DNA from: Trichoplax sp. H2
Taxonomy: Eukaryota; Placozoa; Uniplacotomia; Trichoplacea
Length of the DNA stretch: 64,000 bases
Direction of reading: 5' to 3'
NCBI GenBank assembly: GCA_003344405.1
Contig: NOWV01000086.1
Span: 248,001-312,000 of the forward strand
Position numbers and translations under genes: made by a program. A model generated the notes under the pieces. The model did no database searches. It was not told the DNA's origin and saw only the letters and a program-made list of their open reading frames with translations. Shown piece by piece: positions 1-15,800 of this stretch. The number at the start of each line of letters is the position of its first letter. The stretch's first letter is position 1.

Positions 1-8
1 TAGCTTAC

Positions 9-3000
9 ATAGCCACTAAGTCGAGGTTCCTTAAGGTCAGGCAAATTGACACCTTTAAAGGCAAAGTAACCGTCGAGAACTTTCAAAATTTCGTTAATAC
101 TGCAATTTAACTTATTTTCATCATAGTTTTGAAACATCCAATTGCTATAAAACCAGCCACTCAAAAACCAAACATATTTTGGACCATATAAATTTTGTTT
201 AAAAGCCTGTCGAATAGAATTTTCAAAACATTTCGTATGCGATTGTGTATTGTAAATGATTTATAGTTAACATAATAATGTAATATTTACCGAGCAAATA
301 ACTGATAGTACATCAGAAGGATAAGCAAGCACCATAATAATCCTTGCTTTACTTTCCTAATAGAAAATAGTCAGGACTATTTAATCGAGGGCTTAATGCA
401 ATGTACGTACTCTATATTTATTATTCGAGCTAAGCAATATGTAATAAAAATAATGATCTGCAAATATCACTGAACGTCTATTTAAAATGCTAGTCTGACA
501 TGTTAAACAGAATATCTTTTCTTTAAGATAGAAATATGTGGCGAAGTTATACATGTTGTGTGTGCCTTCATAATAGACGTATGTGTTTTTTTAGTGGAAA
601 TAAAATTTTTATAGCGATCAAGTATGCCTCTTCTCGCTGGTATACTACAATAGCGTTATGAAATATCTAAAATTAAAAAGTAATTAACATCGCTAGTAGG
701 TCTAGCATCTCACGATAACCGGTGCATTGCAACAATCTTACTTTAATTCGAGCAAGGTGAAAGTCAACTTCGCTTGAGAATGTTTCACTAGCCAAAATTT
801 CCATATTTGCTAATTTAGCTCTCTGTCTTAAGTCTCTAGCAGTCTAATAAAATATGACGTATAATATTAAATGACTATTAATTTATGGAATATTAATGAT
901 TTTGGCCATTATTATACTTATCAATTCATATTGGTCTTACAGTAACAGTAATAATTATCATCATTACGAATACACCAATCAAATAATTATTATGCTGATA
1001 TAAATATTGCAACTTTTGTTGAAGAAAAATAGCCAATTAGGTTAAATTAGATTATTAAAACAATGTACGACATAATTAAGATCAAAGTATGAAATGATCA
1101 TTATTTTACAGTACTTTGCAACATACATAAGTAAAGAAATCAGCAGAATGGTTGATGATCGCAAATTTTTTCCATGAGTAATGCTTCAGCAACGCTATCC
1201 TGGCTGGATTAAAACTATAAGCGGAAACTGATGTTCGATAAAAGTAGGGATATAAATTCCTATCTCCTAATTTCATAGAGACGGCGGCACTTGACATCTA
1301 TGCACATGCCGACAAATAGAGAAATAAAAGAAAGAATACGTAGTAAAGAATAGTGATTCTACAATATTACGAGATGCGTTTTAAACATTACCATTCCAGC
1401 AATGTTCGTAATATAAATTAGAAGTAATCATTTGATAATGATTATGAAATCATATAATAATATATATTTTAATTAAAGGTATCAATCCCTACCACAAAAA
1501 TAAGTCTAGCAACAAATTAATATTACGATGCGACAATATTGAAGAAGAAACTTTAACAAATCTTTTAGCATGACTTACCACAAGTAAATTCCAATATTTT
1601 GATATAGCTGCCACAGCTTCACAGTTTGGAGACAATATTGGTCCATAAATGATCATTTTTTGAGGTTTGTTACTTACAAGTTTAAAAAATTGTTTGATAG
1701 CGTAGGCTGAATTATGCTAAGGAAATACATAAAACAAAGGAATCAATTTAAATGAACGAAACTAAAATGAATATTAAAGTACCATATTAATGATGCAATA
1801 AAATTCTATGGAAACTATAAAATAATAACTATTGCATAATAAAATTATGAATTAATGATTTACATCAATCAATTCATATCATTGGCCACTTAAATAGTGA
1901 AATAAAATAAATAATATTTTTTGCAATTAATAACGAAACAAAAACGTATCAAAATTCATTAGTAAGCTCGATCCTTCACGAAATGTTCTGGAAATTTTAT
2001 CGTACATCAAATTTAAATTCACAATTTATATTAATTTCGTAATTGATAGTGCTGTATAAAGTATAAATGAAGGCTAATTGAAATCAAGTTATAAGTATAA
2101 TAATAGAGTGAAGACTGCAGCGATCGCAGCTAATTACAGAAGTGTGTTAGGGAACGCAAAGATAGTATGTAGTGTAAAACAATATATCTTGATAAAGTAA
2201 GTGTTGATTAGAGTTAAAAACCCATACATTACAGAGACTCTATTTCTCAATCAGTTAACATGTAGTCACCCTCTCCTTCTGTACATTTCGCGAATAATAA
2301 AAACTAATATCTATCGTATATTAGTCTGTCTGATAGCTATAGAATAGCCGAGCGATGTTTAAATTGCGCATTAACATTCTTTCGGTTCTCTTCAGTAATG
2401 GATAAGATGTGGTTTTACACCGTTCTATCATTCGACATGAGTAAATTGCTACCGCTGAACGATCGCCAAGCTCATATCTCTAAGCAATAGGTTAAGTACA
2501 TAGAGTATTTCAGATTGAAGTAAAATTTTGCCTTAAAAAAATTAATCATATCTGTATGAGCATTGTTAAATAGCCACAAAATGGAAATGCTCAGATTTTC
2601 ATTAAAAGCTATCAAATCATATAAATAATCCTTAAACGATAATTAAAAAATTTAAACTACAGAGCAATAAAGAACTCGTTTAAGCTTTCAAGTTACTAAC
2701 AGATGTAATGTTAGCACTAATCTAGGATTTGTAGTAAAACATAGCTCAATTGACTTTCTATCCCACTAGTACTGTGATCAGTTTGTTTAAATAGAAAATC
2801 TGTACTTGATATTTACGATAAATATAAATAGTGAAAACAACGTTTGAAAACAATGTTTATGGCGAAATCAGGAACTAAAATAGACTTAATCTTAGCCTAC
2901 TTTACGATAAAAAAGCTCAATTACTCGGTGTTTAATTGGCTTCGCTTCTTATGCTAGTTTGACACATGAATTTTAGTATGTAGTACTTTATATATTATTG

Positions 3001-3665
3001 AAATAAAATTTACTTTTTAGCAACAACTAAGATTATCGATCATTAATTGAACTAAATAGTTAAAATCTGCTAGTTGTACTTTGTGAAAAATAATGTGTGA
3101 TTTATCATAGCATACAGCAGTAGTTCTTTTTCATTATAGATTAACGTTATTGATGCGATCGAGTACTAAAGTTTTAAATTATAATTATAGTAGTAGCCGG
3201 ATTTCTATTATTCGCTATTCATTGAAGCTTTTCGAGAAGAAAAAATTTATAAGCCAACTCGAAAGATGCTGTTCTAGTTGGTATTTTGCGCAAGGTTTAT
3301 AATATTTCAGATATTTCAGATAACGTAAATAGATATTTATTCTGTTGTTCTTAGGGGTAATATAACGCCAAATGCAAATATAGGTGTAGCATCAAATGCA
3401 GATATATGTTCCCTACCTGTGTATCCAAAACGACGTTATCTAATTTATAATCTTTTAGAATATCTTGTCTGTTGTTAACATCTCTGATAGCCAACATAAC
3501 AGCTTGCAAGTAGCCATTTGCGGCATTTATAGCAAATCCTTGACTTAAAGGATGGAGAGTACCAAGGTATAGGATAGTTTTATTATTTTCCATGTCTTGC
3601 ACTTTGCAATTACACGCTAAAGCTAGATTTAAAGTAAAAATAAATATGAAATAGCGGAAGGACAT
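9..3665 (-). CDS. Gene A: GABA-B receptor subunit 2-like class C GPCR, 5' part only (runs off left edge)
   Basis: Six exons are visible: 3417-3665, 1579-1716, 1127-1297, 742-843, 291-356 and 9-206. All have GT-AG borders and phase 0 junctions, giving 308 residues. The start at 3665 gives a good signal peptide (hydrophobic stretch FIFIFTLNLALA). What follows is the Venus-flytrap ligand domain: a LGTLHPLSQGF strand, IRDVNNRQDIL helix, the YPYFYRTSVSAYSFNPARIA segment, and YGPKYVWFLSGW in exon 6, which corresponds to the YGSKYQW/GW region of GABA-B receptors. The rest of the ectodomain, the seven-helix domain and the tail lie beyond position 1. Exon sizes of 138, 171, 102 and 66 bp are the same as in gene B. 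The protein would sit in the plasma membrane as an obligate-dimer type receptor; its ligand is not deducible. The sequence is closest to gene B (both have the N-C-E-A-V-A motif in exon 2). Confidence 0.85.
357..3416 (-). other. Introns of gene A (non-exonic parts)
   Basis: AT-rich intron sequence between the listed exons. The largest intron is 1717-3416 (1.7 kb), between exons 2 and 1. I see no repeat or second gene in it. All junctions are GT-AG. Confidence 0.8.
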
Positions 3666-6600
3666 AATTTCTTAAAGCCCTATAGTTTCCCTTTACGATT
3701 TTAAAGCAAACTGATTGAGGAATAAATGCACTAAAACTAGAGAACGACCAACTACCTCAAAGTTTGTTATGTACTCGTTTAAATAAATCGATGATGATGT
3801 GGCTATAATTAGTTAAATCATATTTTTTATCAATATTTATGAATACTTGTCCATAATTCACATTATATTAAAGAATATCACAACCGCTGAGAAACAATGA
3901 TTTCTAAGGTAATTGTCAATAATCTAATTAGATATTTATGAAGTTATTGTATTTACACCCAAATATTTTATTCATCTTAATTATGTTACATCTTAACAAT
4001 AAAGTTCAACATTCTTCGTTTATTATTCCAAAAGCAGATATAATTACTAAATATTATCCATTTTTAGACTGCATAGAAAAATAATAATGGCATTGATACT
4101 ATGTGAGAAGATTAATAAACAACTTGCAATTAGATTAATATTTGACGTTCAGGTGATATTGCATTACTGTAAAAATACCAAATAAAGCAATTAATGGTCA
4201 ATAGTAAAAATACGGGTATACACTGCTTATACCAGATCAGTATTAATTTATTAGCTGCAATGCTTTTCAATAATATTAATATAAAATATGAAGCCTAAAT
4301 ATTTACAATTTATACTATTATAGTATAGTTTGCATATGGCAAATGTACAGTATTTTACAATGTTAGGACTGTTATTACGGATATAACTTATTCAAAGATA
4401 CAATCAATCGCGAACGCGATATCTATATTGAGATCGATCAGTTGCCATCCAAAAGCTAATTTGACAATAATTACTATAACATCTGGAGGTAACGGATTAA
4501 TGATATAAATTGGAAAATTGATCATGTTCAAAAGTTTACTTAATGCTAACCACGTGATTAAACAAACACCTGGATTAAATTAGCTATGGCCCTTTCAAAA
4601 GTTTCATAAATTATTTTCTTCATGATTATTTACCGTATTAATAATTAGTAAACACTATCTGATATCGTTATTGAAATGTCTAGGTAATTTATCTATTGAA
4701 AATCTGTTATTAAAATGTAATAGTGTCTTCAGTTTATTTTATTACAGTTCTATATAGCTTATAGCAGGAAATAATTTAGAGCTATAAATAGTTACTAAGT
4801 GAGTAAAAAACATTCTTAAGGATAATTTTTAAAATAAGATATATCTATTCCTCTATGCTCTGAAGCTCAGAATTTGGTGAATTCGTGACGTCCTGTTATT
4901 ATCATTCAAAAGTTTCATTTATTTAAAATATGGATACAATATGGATGCTCTATCAAACACGTAAAACTATAAAGGACTACTCGATTCTTTATCAGTGATA
5001 GTGGTATTGTAAAATTGCTATTGTAGCTTCAACCTACTATACTAGAGCTAGCAAAATAAACTAGAACGATACTACTAGTATAACATCTTAGAATAAATTT
5101 ACAATAATTGATTTACAAATATACACTTAGAATCAATTTTCGTAAATAATATTACTAATGTTATAAATACATATTACTGTATATCGCCCAGAATAGTCGT
5201 GATATTATACTACAAAATTAGTTTATAACTTAGAGCTACATATTATGGATGTATAGCATATATCTATACGATAGACTGGATGGAGCTGGAAAGCAGTCAA
5301 TACACTATTTAGTGCGCAAAATAATTTGAATTGTATATAATTCAGTCAATTCATAACCTCTCATAACTCGTAAAGGGTTCAAAGTCCAAATAAATTTGAT
5401 AAATAGCATTACTGCATGAATAAACCAAATTAAAAGTAATTATCGCTAATTGATGCACGCATATCTCAAATTTACATTGTGGTATTACATTTATATATTA
5501 GAAATAAATTAGCTGTCTTTTTGATTCTAATATCTGTTTACAGCGTACGTATTGCATAAATGCGCATCTTGAATATCAATCTGAGCTTAATTGACGTCAG
5601 TTTATTAATAGATATATTTGCTTAGATACCCATATGCGACCTCCCGAACTATGCATACCCTATACGATATAAATGTAATGCCATAGGTCTTAAAATACAG
5701 TAGCATGATTTCCAGTATCATTAGAAAGCCCTTAGTAATATGCTTGGTGTTATATTAAAATTTGGGTTTTGCTGATGATTATCGATTACTGCAATCATTT
5801 ATATTAATAGGCTAACAGCACTCGACTATTCCCACGCCTAAGTGTAGTATCCTTGACGCCGCTGTTCCACGACTTACTTACGATTATAATTATCGGGGTC
5901 TTACCATAGAACCATTTTTCCACAATCTCAAAGTCCAAATATTACCTATTCTGAACAAGGCTACAATTCGATCTTTGATGAATAAAACTTAGAAATATGT
6001 ACTTGCACTATCTTATAATCAAGCATTCATCATGAATTACGTTCATACAATCGTATAACTTTAATCGTAAATCAATTTTGTAGTTGTACCTCAGAAGCAT
6101 TCTAATACAGCACTAGAATTTAAATCAAATGTTAAAGCCATAACCTTTCATTATCTTTAATGATTGAGATGTCTTTATTGGTGAGCCTGCAGTTTTAAAA
6201 TGCTCATTTACATCGAATTCATAGCAAATTCTTTATACCGACATCTTTATTAGAGTATGAATTTCTAAAATGTCTTACAATCATAACATACTTGCATGTA
6301 CTATTCACATAGGGTACAATTGGTGAAATACGGCAAATACCAGGAATTTTAATTAAATGGAATTGTCAAGTTTCATAATGATATTAAAATCAGAGTTAAT
6401 CGAACTAGAAATATTAATGTGTCGTAATGTTGCGACTTTTAATAGAATAGCTCCAGTAAGCACAAATTACTGTAAGATACTAAAGAAAAATATTCCACTG
6501 TAATACTACAAATAGATCCGATATCTGCTTATTTGCCGTCAAGATTCAGATACTAAGCTATCCTATGGCAATGTTATACTATTCATTGATAGTTTACACT

Positions 6601-6818
6601 GTTCACCACATTATAACAAAAGCTTTGGACTATTTTCGATCATCTCAAACGAACTCTAGTAGCAGTTGCGCTACAAATAAGTGGATAATAATGGAAGTAC
6701 GTCTTAAAGAATTGATTTCATATTAGAGGCAGATTAGAGAATTATCATGGATTATTGTTCAAATTAAATAATTGATAGATATACTCGAAATGAGATTACT
6801 CATATTTAAATTATGTCG
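3666..6818. other. Spacer between gene A and gene B
   Basis: 3.15 kb of AT-rich DNA holding the presumed promoter of gene A and the 3' UTR of gene B. No open frame of note on either strand, and no repeat recognised by eye. Confidence 0.7.
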
Positions 6819-9800
6819 CTAAGTTGAGAATAGACTACGAATTTCTTCGGATTCTTGAACATTGATGTTATTTGCTAGTATAAACTGTTTAAGTTTATAA
6901 ACAATTTCATTTTGCTGTAGTCAAAACAATGATATCAAAGTTAGAGATATTGTAATTGAATTATGTATTGAAATAAATTGTTTAACTAGTATAGCTTCGA
7001 TTTTTGCATTTTTATTGTTAATAAGGTTATTAATTTATGTGTCTTAAATCTCGAGAATAGTAAATAATACTAAAAGTGACGGTAAAAGTAGTAAAAGACA
7101 AAAGCAATCTTTAACAGGAAATTGAATCACTGCATGAGCTAATTCTGAAAACTAAATTTCTTACCTGTTCAATTTCACGCTTATAGGTAGTAACTTCGAC
7201 CGTATTTATTGTGCCATTGATTCCTTCTTTGGTATTAGACCGCACTTTATTGGTTCTATTAGCGTAAAATGAGGTTACATCCCTACCTTCTTTAACATTT
7301 CGTATCTAATAAATAAGAAATTTAACTATCATTACTATAAACGCAACATACAAGATAGAACAACATTGATTATTTTGAAGCACGTTATATTAATTGAACC
7401 AGCTAAATACAGAACTCAACCATGAACGTTATAGTTATATCCATTATCGAGATAGTAATTTATACAGCTCATATGCCATGATTCCGTATCTGTATATCAA
7501 AATTTTTTAACAGGCGTTGACAAAAAGGTGTATACAGGCTCTACTTTGGGGCTCGTTCTAGGAAAAATCAGCACGATATGTTTCCAATATAAAATTTGAA
7601 CTATTTCTACCACAGATTATAAGTCTACTTAATTTGATTTATAATTATGTACTAATAAAGTTTATTGATCGGAGACACTACTGCAATGAATTGAATTACG
7701 AGTATACAGAGCTAATATTTAAGTATGTAGTATTTTAATGCGAGCATATACGAACGACATTATATCGCTATCATAATAAATAAGAAGTACGTAAATAACG
7801 ATCAGCGCTATGCTAGCCTACAATCTTCCCATTTGACAACGATATTTTAATGATTAAGCGTAGAGAACAAATTTTCGATAAATTCTGAAGCAATAATTGC
7901 TATATTTTGAATACTTTTAAGCTGTTACAAATATTTACCATTGGGATAAAGATTATACAGATGGTTACGGTATTGCAGAAAATGATGAAGGATGACACAA
8001 TGGAGTAACTAGTGCTAGGTTCGGCTGTTGTAAATTGATATAGAATTACACCAACAGTGCATAGCAAGGCAACATTATATATAGATAAACCAATCAATTT
8101 AGAGTCATTTATTTCTCGGATATTAACATGACGTGTTTCCCAAGCCAAAAATGCACCAAAGATCATCAGCACAAATTTATAGCCATATATAACACCTAAC
8201 CAAATTGGCATATTTACGGATTGGCAAACCATCGTGATAGATGCAATCTCATAATCCCCTATTGACGAAGTATGCTAGGAATAAAATATTAGATAGAAAG
8301 AACTTAGTTTTATAATTGCGAGTTGCTCTTTAAAATTTCTAATGAATTAGTATAAATATTGGTATAAAGACGTTGATTTTCCAATTTTGAAACCTTTACA
8401 TTGATGATTAATCTAAAATGAGTCTCATATAAGAATATAAGACTCCATTAAGCTACTGTAAATTTTAAGCAGTTCTACGATCTGGATATTTACCATTAGA
8501 AGTCCGATGATGCTAACGTATAGATTATATGTACAAGCAACAATATACGCCATGAATTAAATTTAGCAAATTGTCATATGGTGGCTCAAACTCAGTTGAA
8601 AGTATTTACAGCACCATTACACCGCAAAAAGGGTAGCAAAAACTAAATGAAATAAAGACTCCTATGTCCGGTGTTTATCGTAGAATTGAGTGCTTAAGAA
8701 TCTTTGTACATTTAGTTTCATAATCTTAATATTATTGATTTGACAGCATTTTAAATTATACGAACACTTATCAAGCTAACAGGTTTACTTTTAATCCGAT
8801 TAATTGAATACGTATTTAATGCATAGGGCTTTAGCTAACAGCCGTTATAAATAAAGATTCGTTATAAGAATCATTAAGAAGAAGTAAGCATTACCTTGGA
8901 CAGAATTGAATTTTCGATAGTTCGCATTGGATCAATAATTTGCCACAAGGATAAAATAATAATATCGATTACCAGGAGTACAGCAAGTCTTGGTAAGATG
9001 TGAATATCGCGGATAATCTAAACATGTAATGATATTCTTGAATATAATCTGCTTAAGTAACTGATGGTATTGCAGTAGACATATCCGTTACAGGTCTTGT
9101 AGCAAAACAGTAGTTATTTAAAGTAGTTAGGAAGCCTGCAAATTGTAATAGGAATATCGAGTAATCTAAGACATAACCTTTCGTTTAGGACTTTTGCTTT
9201 TGTATATTGTATAAACTCTCCATGTTTTCCAAAATAATGAACCGAAACCCAAGGTAAAACCAATCGACAATAACCATACGGCTGCAGTGCAAGAAGCAAT
9301 AAAAGTTTTGGAGGATATCAGATTCCAATCCAAACCCAACAGTATAACAGATAAGTAGCATAGTACACATCCCAATAGAAGCATAACATTAACCCGTGGA
9401 CTTGTGATCTTAACTTGCCTGCAAAGAGAATAGTAAAGGAGATTAGAACATGGACGTCTTATTATGTATTACCCACATACTTAGTTGATGTTTATGGTAA
9501 AATAATACAAGGTACAGTAAATGCAGCATTTTATAAACGTATAGCAACATACTCTATGTACTAGTCATGATGCAATTCGTAATTCACACCTTACTGAACG
9601 GTATGTAACGTTGAAAGTAATCATGAAAAGGCTTAACAGAATACCAAGGGAAGATAATGTCGCAAAGATAGCAAATATCTCTTTCCCAACATTCAATCTT
9701 CGTATTATACTCTTAGCATGATCAACTGGCGTATAATTTCCTGTCGTTCATAATCGTATCAAGTTGCAGATATTAGTAAGAAATATTGACCTGTACGGCT

Positions 9801-12800
9801 TATTGTTATTAACGTATTCAAACTATTGCTAAATTGCTCCAGTTACTGCTACCATTAGAACTTTACCTATGAAATATGATAGAATTTCAATGATCTCAAT
9901 ACGTGTATAATGCATATACCTTTGAAAGTGATCTTATTTTTGTAGTTGCTGAAAAATAATTTCTTCTCAAAAATGTCGTAAAATCCAACTGTTATCGTAT
10001 AGTTGATGTAAACCTTTCCTAAGTGAATATGATTATGTATGGCAAAAAAATTTTGAAATGAGATAAGAATCACAAACGGCACGAACATATAATCATAAAC
10101 TTGTTCTACAGAGTTAGCAAGTACTACATAAAAGATACTAGCGTGGATATAATCGTTTATTAAAGTGTATCGATGGAATTTACAGTCATAAAATTTTCAA
10201 ACGAATTTCAAAAATACGTTAATATCATATCGATATAGATCAAATTCAATCGTAAACTAAATATATTTCATCATGCCATAAGGATTAATCCCCTTTAAAA
10301 CGTTAGTAATATCTAGTCAATTTTAGCTTACTGAAATTGCAATATATATGGTTTATGGATAAATTTTCCTAACTTACGTTGATATTGCATAATTCTTACA
10401 TTACCCAATCGATTTCCATCCTGGAATACAATCTTACCCTAAATTGATAAGGTTAAATAGAATGTAAAAATCCGTATTGTTAACAGTTAACAAAATTTAC
10501 TGATTAAGGAGAATTAATTGGGTAAAATCGTTTTTACTAACGCTAACACCAATAAATTGTACATCATTGATAGCTCTCTGAAGGATGTTCATGGTAGTTG
10601 AATCATTATAGTTAAAATCATCAAGTGAGCGAGAGTAATTTCTTTGCAAAATCTCCCGTGTTCGATTCAATGCTAATGCTATAGTCCAAGCTGCATCATA
10701 AGCGTAGGTATAACTACCACTTAAATGGATCTTGTCACCGAAGTTAATATATTCCTTATTAAATCCTTCAGCCGTCTAAGATTAGTAGAAAATAAAATAT
10801 TTTAGCTATACTTAAATAATGATTTATGGGCTGAGAAATTAAATGAAAGTATAAGATACAATCATGACGCTTTTAATTTTTAGATATTAAAGTGAGAAGT
10901 ATCGCTTATAAACATATCGACATTCTTACGTAGCCTGCTAGTCTTGGTTCTGATAATCGTGGTAAGGTAACACCTTTGAAAGCAATATAGTAATCTGCTA
11001 CTTCTAAGAGTTGAGCCATAGTGCAGTTGTAGTTGAATGTTTTAGGGCGATAATTATCAAAAATCCAATTCTCGAAAAACCAACCCGGTAGGAACCAAAC
11101 ATATTGTGCTCCATACAACTTATAATGATATGCCTAAATTTTATATCGAAAAGGTCACTCGAGTGCTTGATTACTACTTCAATTACACCAAACTTAAAAA
11201 TCCTACAGGTTAGTTTATGTATACGTTAGACTAACACAATATTACGAAATAAATTCTAAATTTACCGAGCATAGCACTTGCAATATTTGTGCAGGATAGG
11301 CATTCAGAACAAAAATACGTACATCTTTTTCCTAGAAAATGTTAGATCATTTGATGTTTGTAATATTAAATAATTTCATTCGATCTTATTTTATTAGCAA
11401 TTTGAACTATTAGTATAATTCCAGAATAATTTCAATATTATTTAACTACAAGTGCGAAAGAATAAACAATGAGAAATTATAAATTGTGCGCATTGAACTT
11501 CAATTTAAGCGAATTAAGAACGATTATAAATACTGTAATTAGTAATTAAGATCGTAGAAATAATATTTATTACCTTCAATTGAGAGATTGTAAAAGTAGG
11601 ATCATCGGTAAAGCTCTCACTCGATACAACCTGAATATCCTCCCTTGAAGCAAGTTTTTCTAAATCTTTTGCTGCCTAAAATTGTTAATTAAATGTCACT
11701 ATATGATTTATTTTACATCATCCTATAATATTGGTGGCTATTGTATATGGGTAACTAGTCATGGTTTGTTAAGAAGTATTTGTTACTGAAGTTATAGCGA
11801 TAGATATATAATAATTTTGCTTAATAGGAGATTAAGGTTATCTAAATATGTACCCCATTGATGTATTTAATGAGATCGATAGATATGCAGCAAATTTACT
11901 TGTTGGGAAATGATAGTTATCTAAATATGTATTCTTATATCTATAGTATACATGCAATGAGGCAAACTATTCTAATGTGATAAAATTAAAAGAATATATA
12001 TTTATTACAGCAAGCAATAGATAAGATTCCTTTAATACGGCTGCTAGAAAAATAGTAGCAATCCATACTTTTAGTTACTATAATTAAACGATTTGCGTGA
12101 GTAGCTTACAAATAAGGATAATATAGAAACTATGTAAACATTTAGCTTCAACAATAATATTATTCTCATCCTCTGTAAAATTTTTCATCTCGTAACTAAG
12201 AATAAATACATTCATGAAACAATTACGTACGTAAGTAAATAAGTCAGTTACTTGACTTATTAAGCCAATTCGTGTCCAATTAAAATGTTTCATAACCGCA
12301 ATTCTTGCCGGATTATAACTGAAATCCGATATGGAAGTCCGAAAAAAATTGGAATAGGTCTTCTTGTTAGCTAGTTTCATGGAGGTTGCAGAGGGAGAAA
12401 ACTAAAGCATAATATTATTAAGGAAAAAAACTGAGCTCCGGTGATTAAAATTGATATTACAAAGGATATAAAAGAACTGAAATATTTCAATATGCAATGT
12501 AGTAGCCACTATTTTACAATTGTTTTGTAGATATAGCTTGATTAATTCTTATAAGAAATAAAGAGTAACATGAAATTATTTCAGATTCTGTTACAGGTTC
12601 ATTCTTTCTAGGTTTACTATAGTATATGAGCAAAAATATTGTTCTATACCTAATTTTTGCTATAGACTCTCGTATAAAATTTTAACGCTATTAGATGAGG
12701 TTCCATTTGAAATTTTTCAGTTTTCTATCTATAGTAGTATTAGTTATGATTAGTAATTATGATTGATACGGTTTGAAATATGAAAAACTATTTCTAAACC

Positions 12801-15800
12801 ATTGCTCTTTGTCGGGTTAATTACATTCTTAGCATTAAAAACAAATATTTAACTTTGGTTCTTGGTGAAATTTTAAAGCAAGATATCACCGATTGAAGTA
12901 GCATTTTCTCATTCAGTAATTTAATAAACAAATTACATTATATGACATAAATTAAATCAATTTTAAAATATTGATATCCTTTGAAATAGATCGCTGGCAT
13001 AGTTTTAATGTCAAAATTTTGAAGTATAAATTTTATGTTGTGCCATAATAAATTGCCTCTATTTAGGTAATTTAACTTGGCATATTGTCTACATCTTAAT
13101 TTAATCATCTATATGCAAGTAAGATACTATAACATAGAGTCTTATAATATCTGTATAAACCTGTATGTCTTATGCGTGTACATTACGCATATTTTATGTT
13201 TTTTACTCAACTTTAATTGATAGTTACGTGGCCTGATGAATTAATATCACTATAGTATTCAAGAAAGTTTGAGTTCATCGTCTAGTCTACCGAAAAATGT
13301 TGCAATTACCGTAAGCAGTAATAGAAATTATTACAATTGGAAGTATTAGCTGCGTGACAACAGCAATAGTAACATGCCTACGCATAAAGTATATACAGAA
13401 AAATAGTCATCAAACTATAAGCTTCTAATGTTGAAATAGCCTTTCTCTAAAATACGATAACGAAATGTCACAAAACAGCTTTACAACAAGATAACGCAAT
13501 GTACGATCAATAAGTCAATTCCTTGAACCACGTATCAAGGAACGATATCTGCACTATCAGAAATACTTTTGCTCTACTAGTAGACTACATAAAGACTTAG
13601 ACGCCTCGTAATTTACATTAAACACTAAGTTTTTTTAAGAATCGACTTTATTACACTATATTCTACATTTATATACTCTTCCTTAATAGTTCATGAGTCA
13701 TAGTTAGCGCGATTAACTTTGGAATCATTTACTGAATTAGATATTAATTTTAGCAACTGCTCCCTTAATGCAGACAACAGTATCTACGAACATAGACATG
13801 TAATGACTAATACAGAATACTCAAACTACGATATGTCCTATCATGGAACATTTCCACGATAATTTACCTTCTACTATAAGTAAGTTACAATCACAATGAT
13901 TCGAACTGTAAGTAGATGATTTGCATTCCCTATTATAACCATTAATTTCAGTATGTGTATATGTGTCTCTGTCATAAAATGTCAGTGCTATATTAAAACA
14001 CAGTATATCCAAATTAGAAGTTAGCTAAATAAGGATAGGCTAACAGTATTATCCTAACATAGATATTTCTACTCTAATACAGTATATAACACTGCCACGC
14101 GAAAGTTGTCGCATTATATCATATAGACTAATATTTTGATTTAATGCACATTGATATCAACGGTAATTAGTAAATCAGGCGCTTTGTAAAGTGCCTGGAA
14201 TTCTCTAGACATTTTATACAATGATCGATCCTTCACTAGGACACTAAATATCAACCAATTACCAAAAATTTAAAATCAAAAGTAGCAGTAAAATATTGAA
14301 ATCAAAGGATAGTAAATACGTGTTATTTACTACATATTAAAGAGTATCAAAATTCCAGCATCAGCCGTAAAATGAATGTTGTATGGTTATTAACTAAATA
14401 GACCCAGTATTCTTATTTTAATTCTTTTCCAAATTTCTCTAACAAGCATATACGAAATAGTTAAGTTAGAACTGTTATGGTGTAGAATATAATCAATTAG
14501 CACTAGTTAAAAGGGCAAACAATGAAACTCTTGTATTGGAAAAAATGGGATTAAGGCTTACTCCTAATAATGCATATATATGTATTGATCAAATTACTTA
14601 CTAATACATCATTGTAACTTAAAATCAGTAAGTTATAAATTTAAGTAAGGATCTAAGCAAACTTTAGTTAAAGTTTTATTATGGACTGTTCATTTGTTTG
14701 CGGCGAGTAAGATATTAAAAATGTTTCAAGCTATTCTCGTATTTGTGCATTGCACACAAACATATAGTACTATAAGATCATAAACTATAAAAGCTCGATG
14801 AAGTAATGATTTACTATTGCTTAGTAGAATTTAAAGATTAATTAATGGCTACTTAAAAGCTTTGTTAAAATGATGCTTGAAGCTGTTTTGTACCATTCCT
14901 CGATCGTTGTAATGACCATTACTCTATCTCTTTTTACTACTTAAACGGATCTATGTGTCTATCTGTATTCGATATTAGGACTAAGTGTAAACTTTCATCT
15001 GTGAATAACAGCATTAAATTAGTTACATGTGATCTAGAAAGAGCTACAATAAAGCATGTAAGCTGGAAGATTAATCTGATATCGAAGGTCACCGCTATGA
15101 TGTTACGGTCAAAGGACTGACCGTAACAACGGCACCAGATTTGGTGAGTACCGGTATAACAGGCCAAAGCATACCCCCTTCATAGTATACCCAGGTATAG
15201 TAGACTAGTTCAATTTACACCCCAGAGTCTATTCTAGCCTAGCCCCGACTATATCTGCCTAGTCCAGTTTATATATATCCCTGAAGAATAATATAGCCTA
15301 GCCCAGTTCATACCGCAAAGTAGTAACAGTCCATACGCGCATAATGAGAAATAACAAAAGCTGAATATGAGATTCAATTACTGCAAAAGAAATTACTATT
15401 ACTTTTACTAACAATAATCTTTAAACAAGTGGACTATGATCAAATTAGCTCTGATAAATTGGAATTGAAGAGTGACATCCTGATTTATTTTCAACGCTTA
15501 AAATAGTATAATTATTACACGAAATGCATAGGTATTGCGTGAGAAGATTTCAGTAACAGAAAATAACTCCTTGAGCACCTTTACTTAAGCAAAGCACTTT
15601 AAAAGAGTTATCAACAGAGAGAAATAGGAAGAGAAAACTAAAATTAGTAGATAAAAAATGGAGCTGTAGTTTGACTTATCACATAAAGCTTATTCCCATC
15701 ATAGCATTAAATATTAAGGAGTATTGGGTTATACAATTTTGCTAGTTTTAAGAATAACAGCAAGTAATATGCACCGCTGTAAAATACCTTAGAAATCGAA

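Noticed and set aside
13821-14012. 63-codon minus-strand frame
   Set aside because: It lies inside solo LTR copy 1, and the equivalent frame is broken in other copies.
14937-15167. Minus-strand frame containing FTDES, like the DES motif of Tc1/mariner transposases
   Set aside because: Spacing to the following Asp-Arg is wrong for that family and the rest of the frame has no matching residues. One short motif is not enough.
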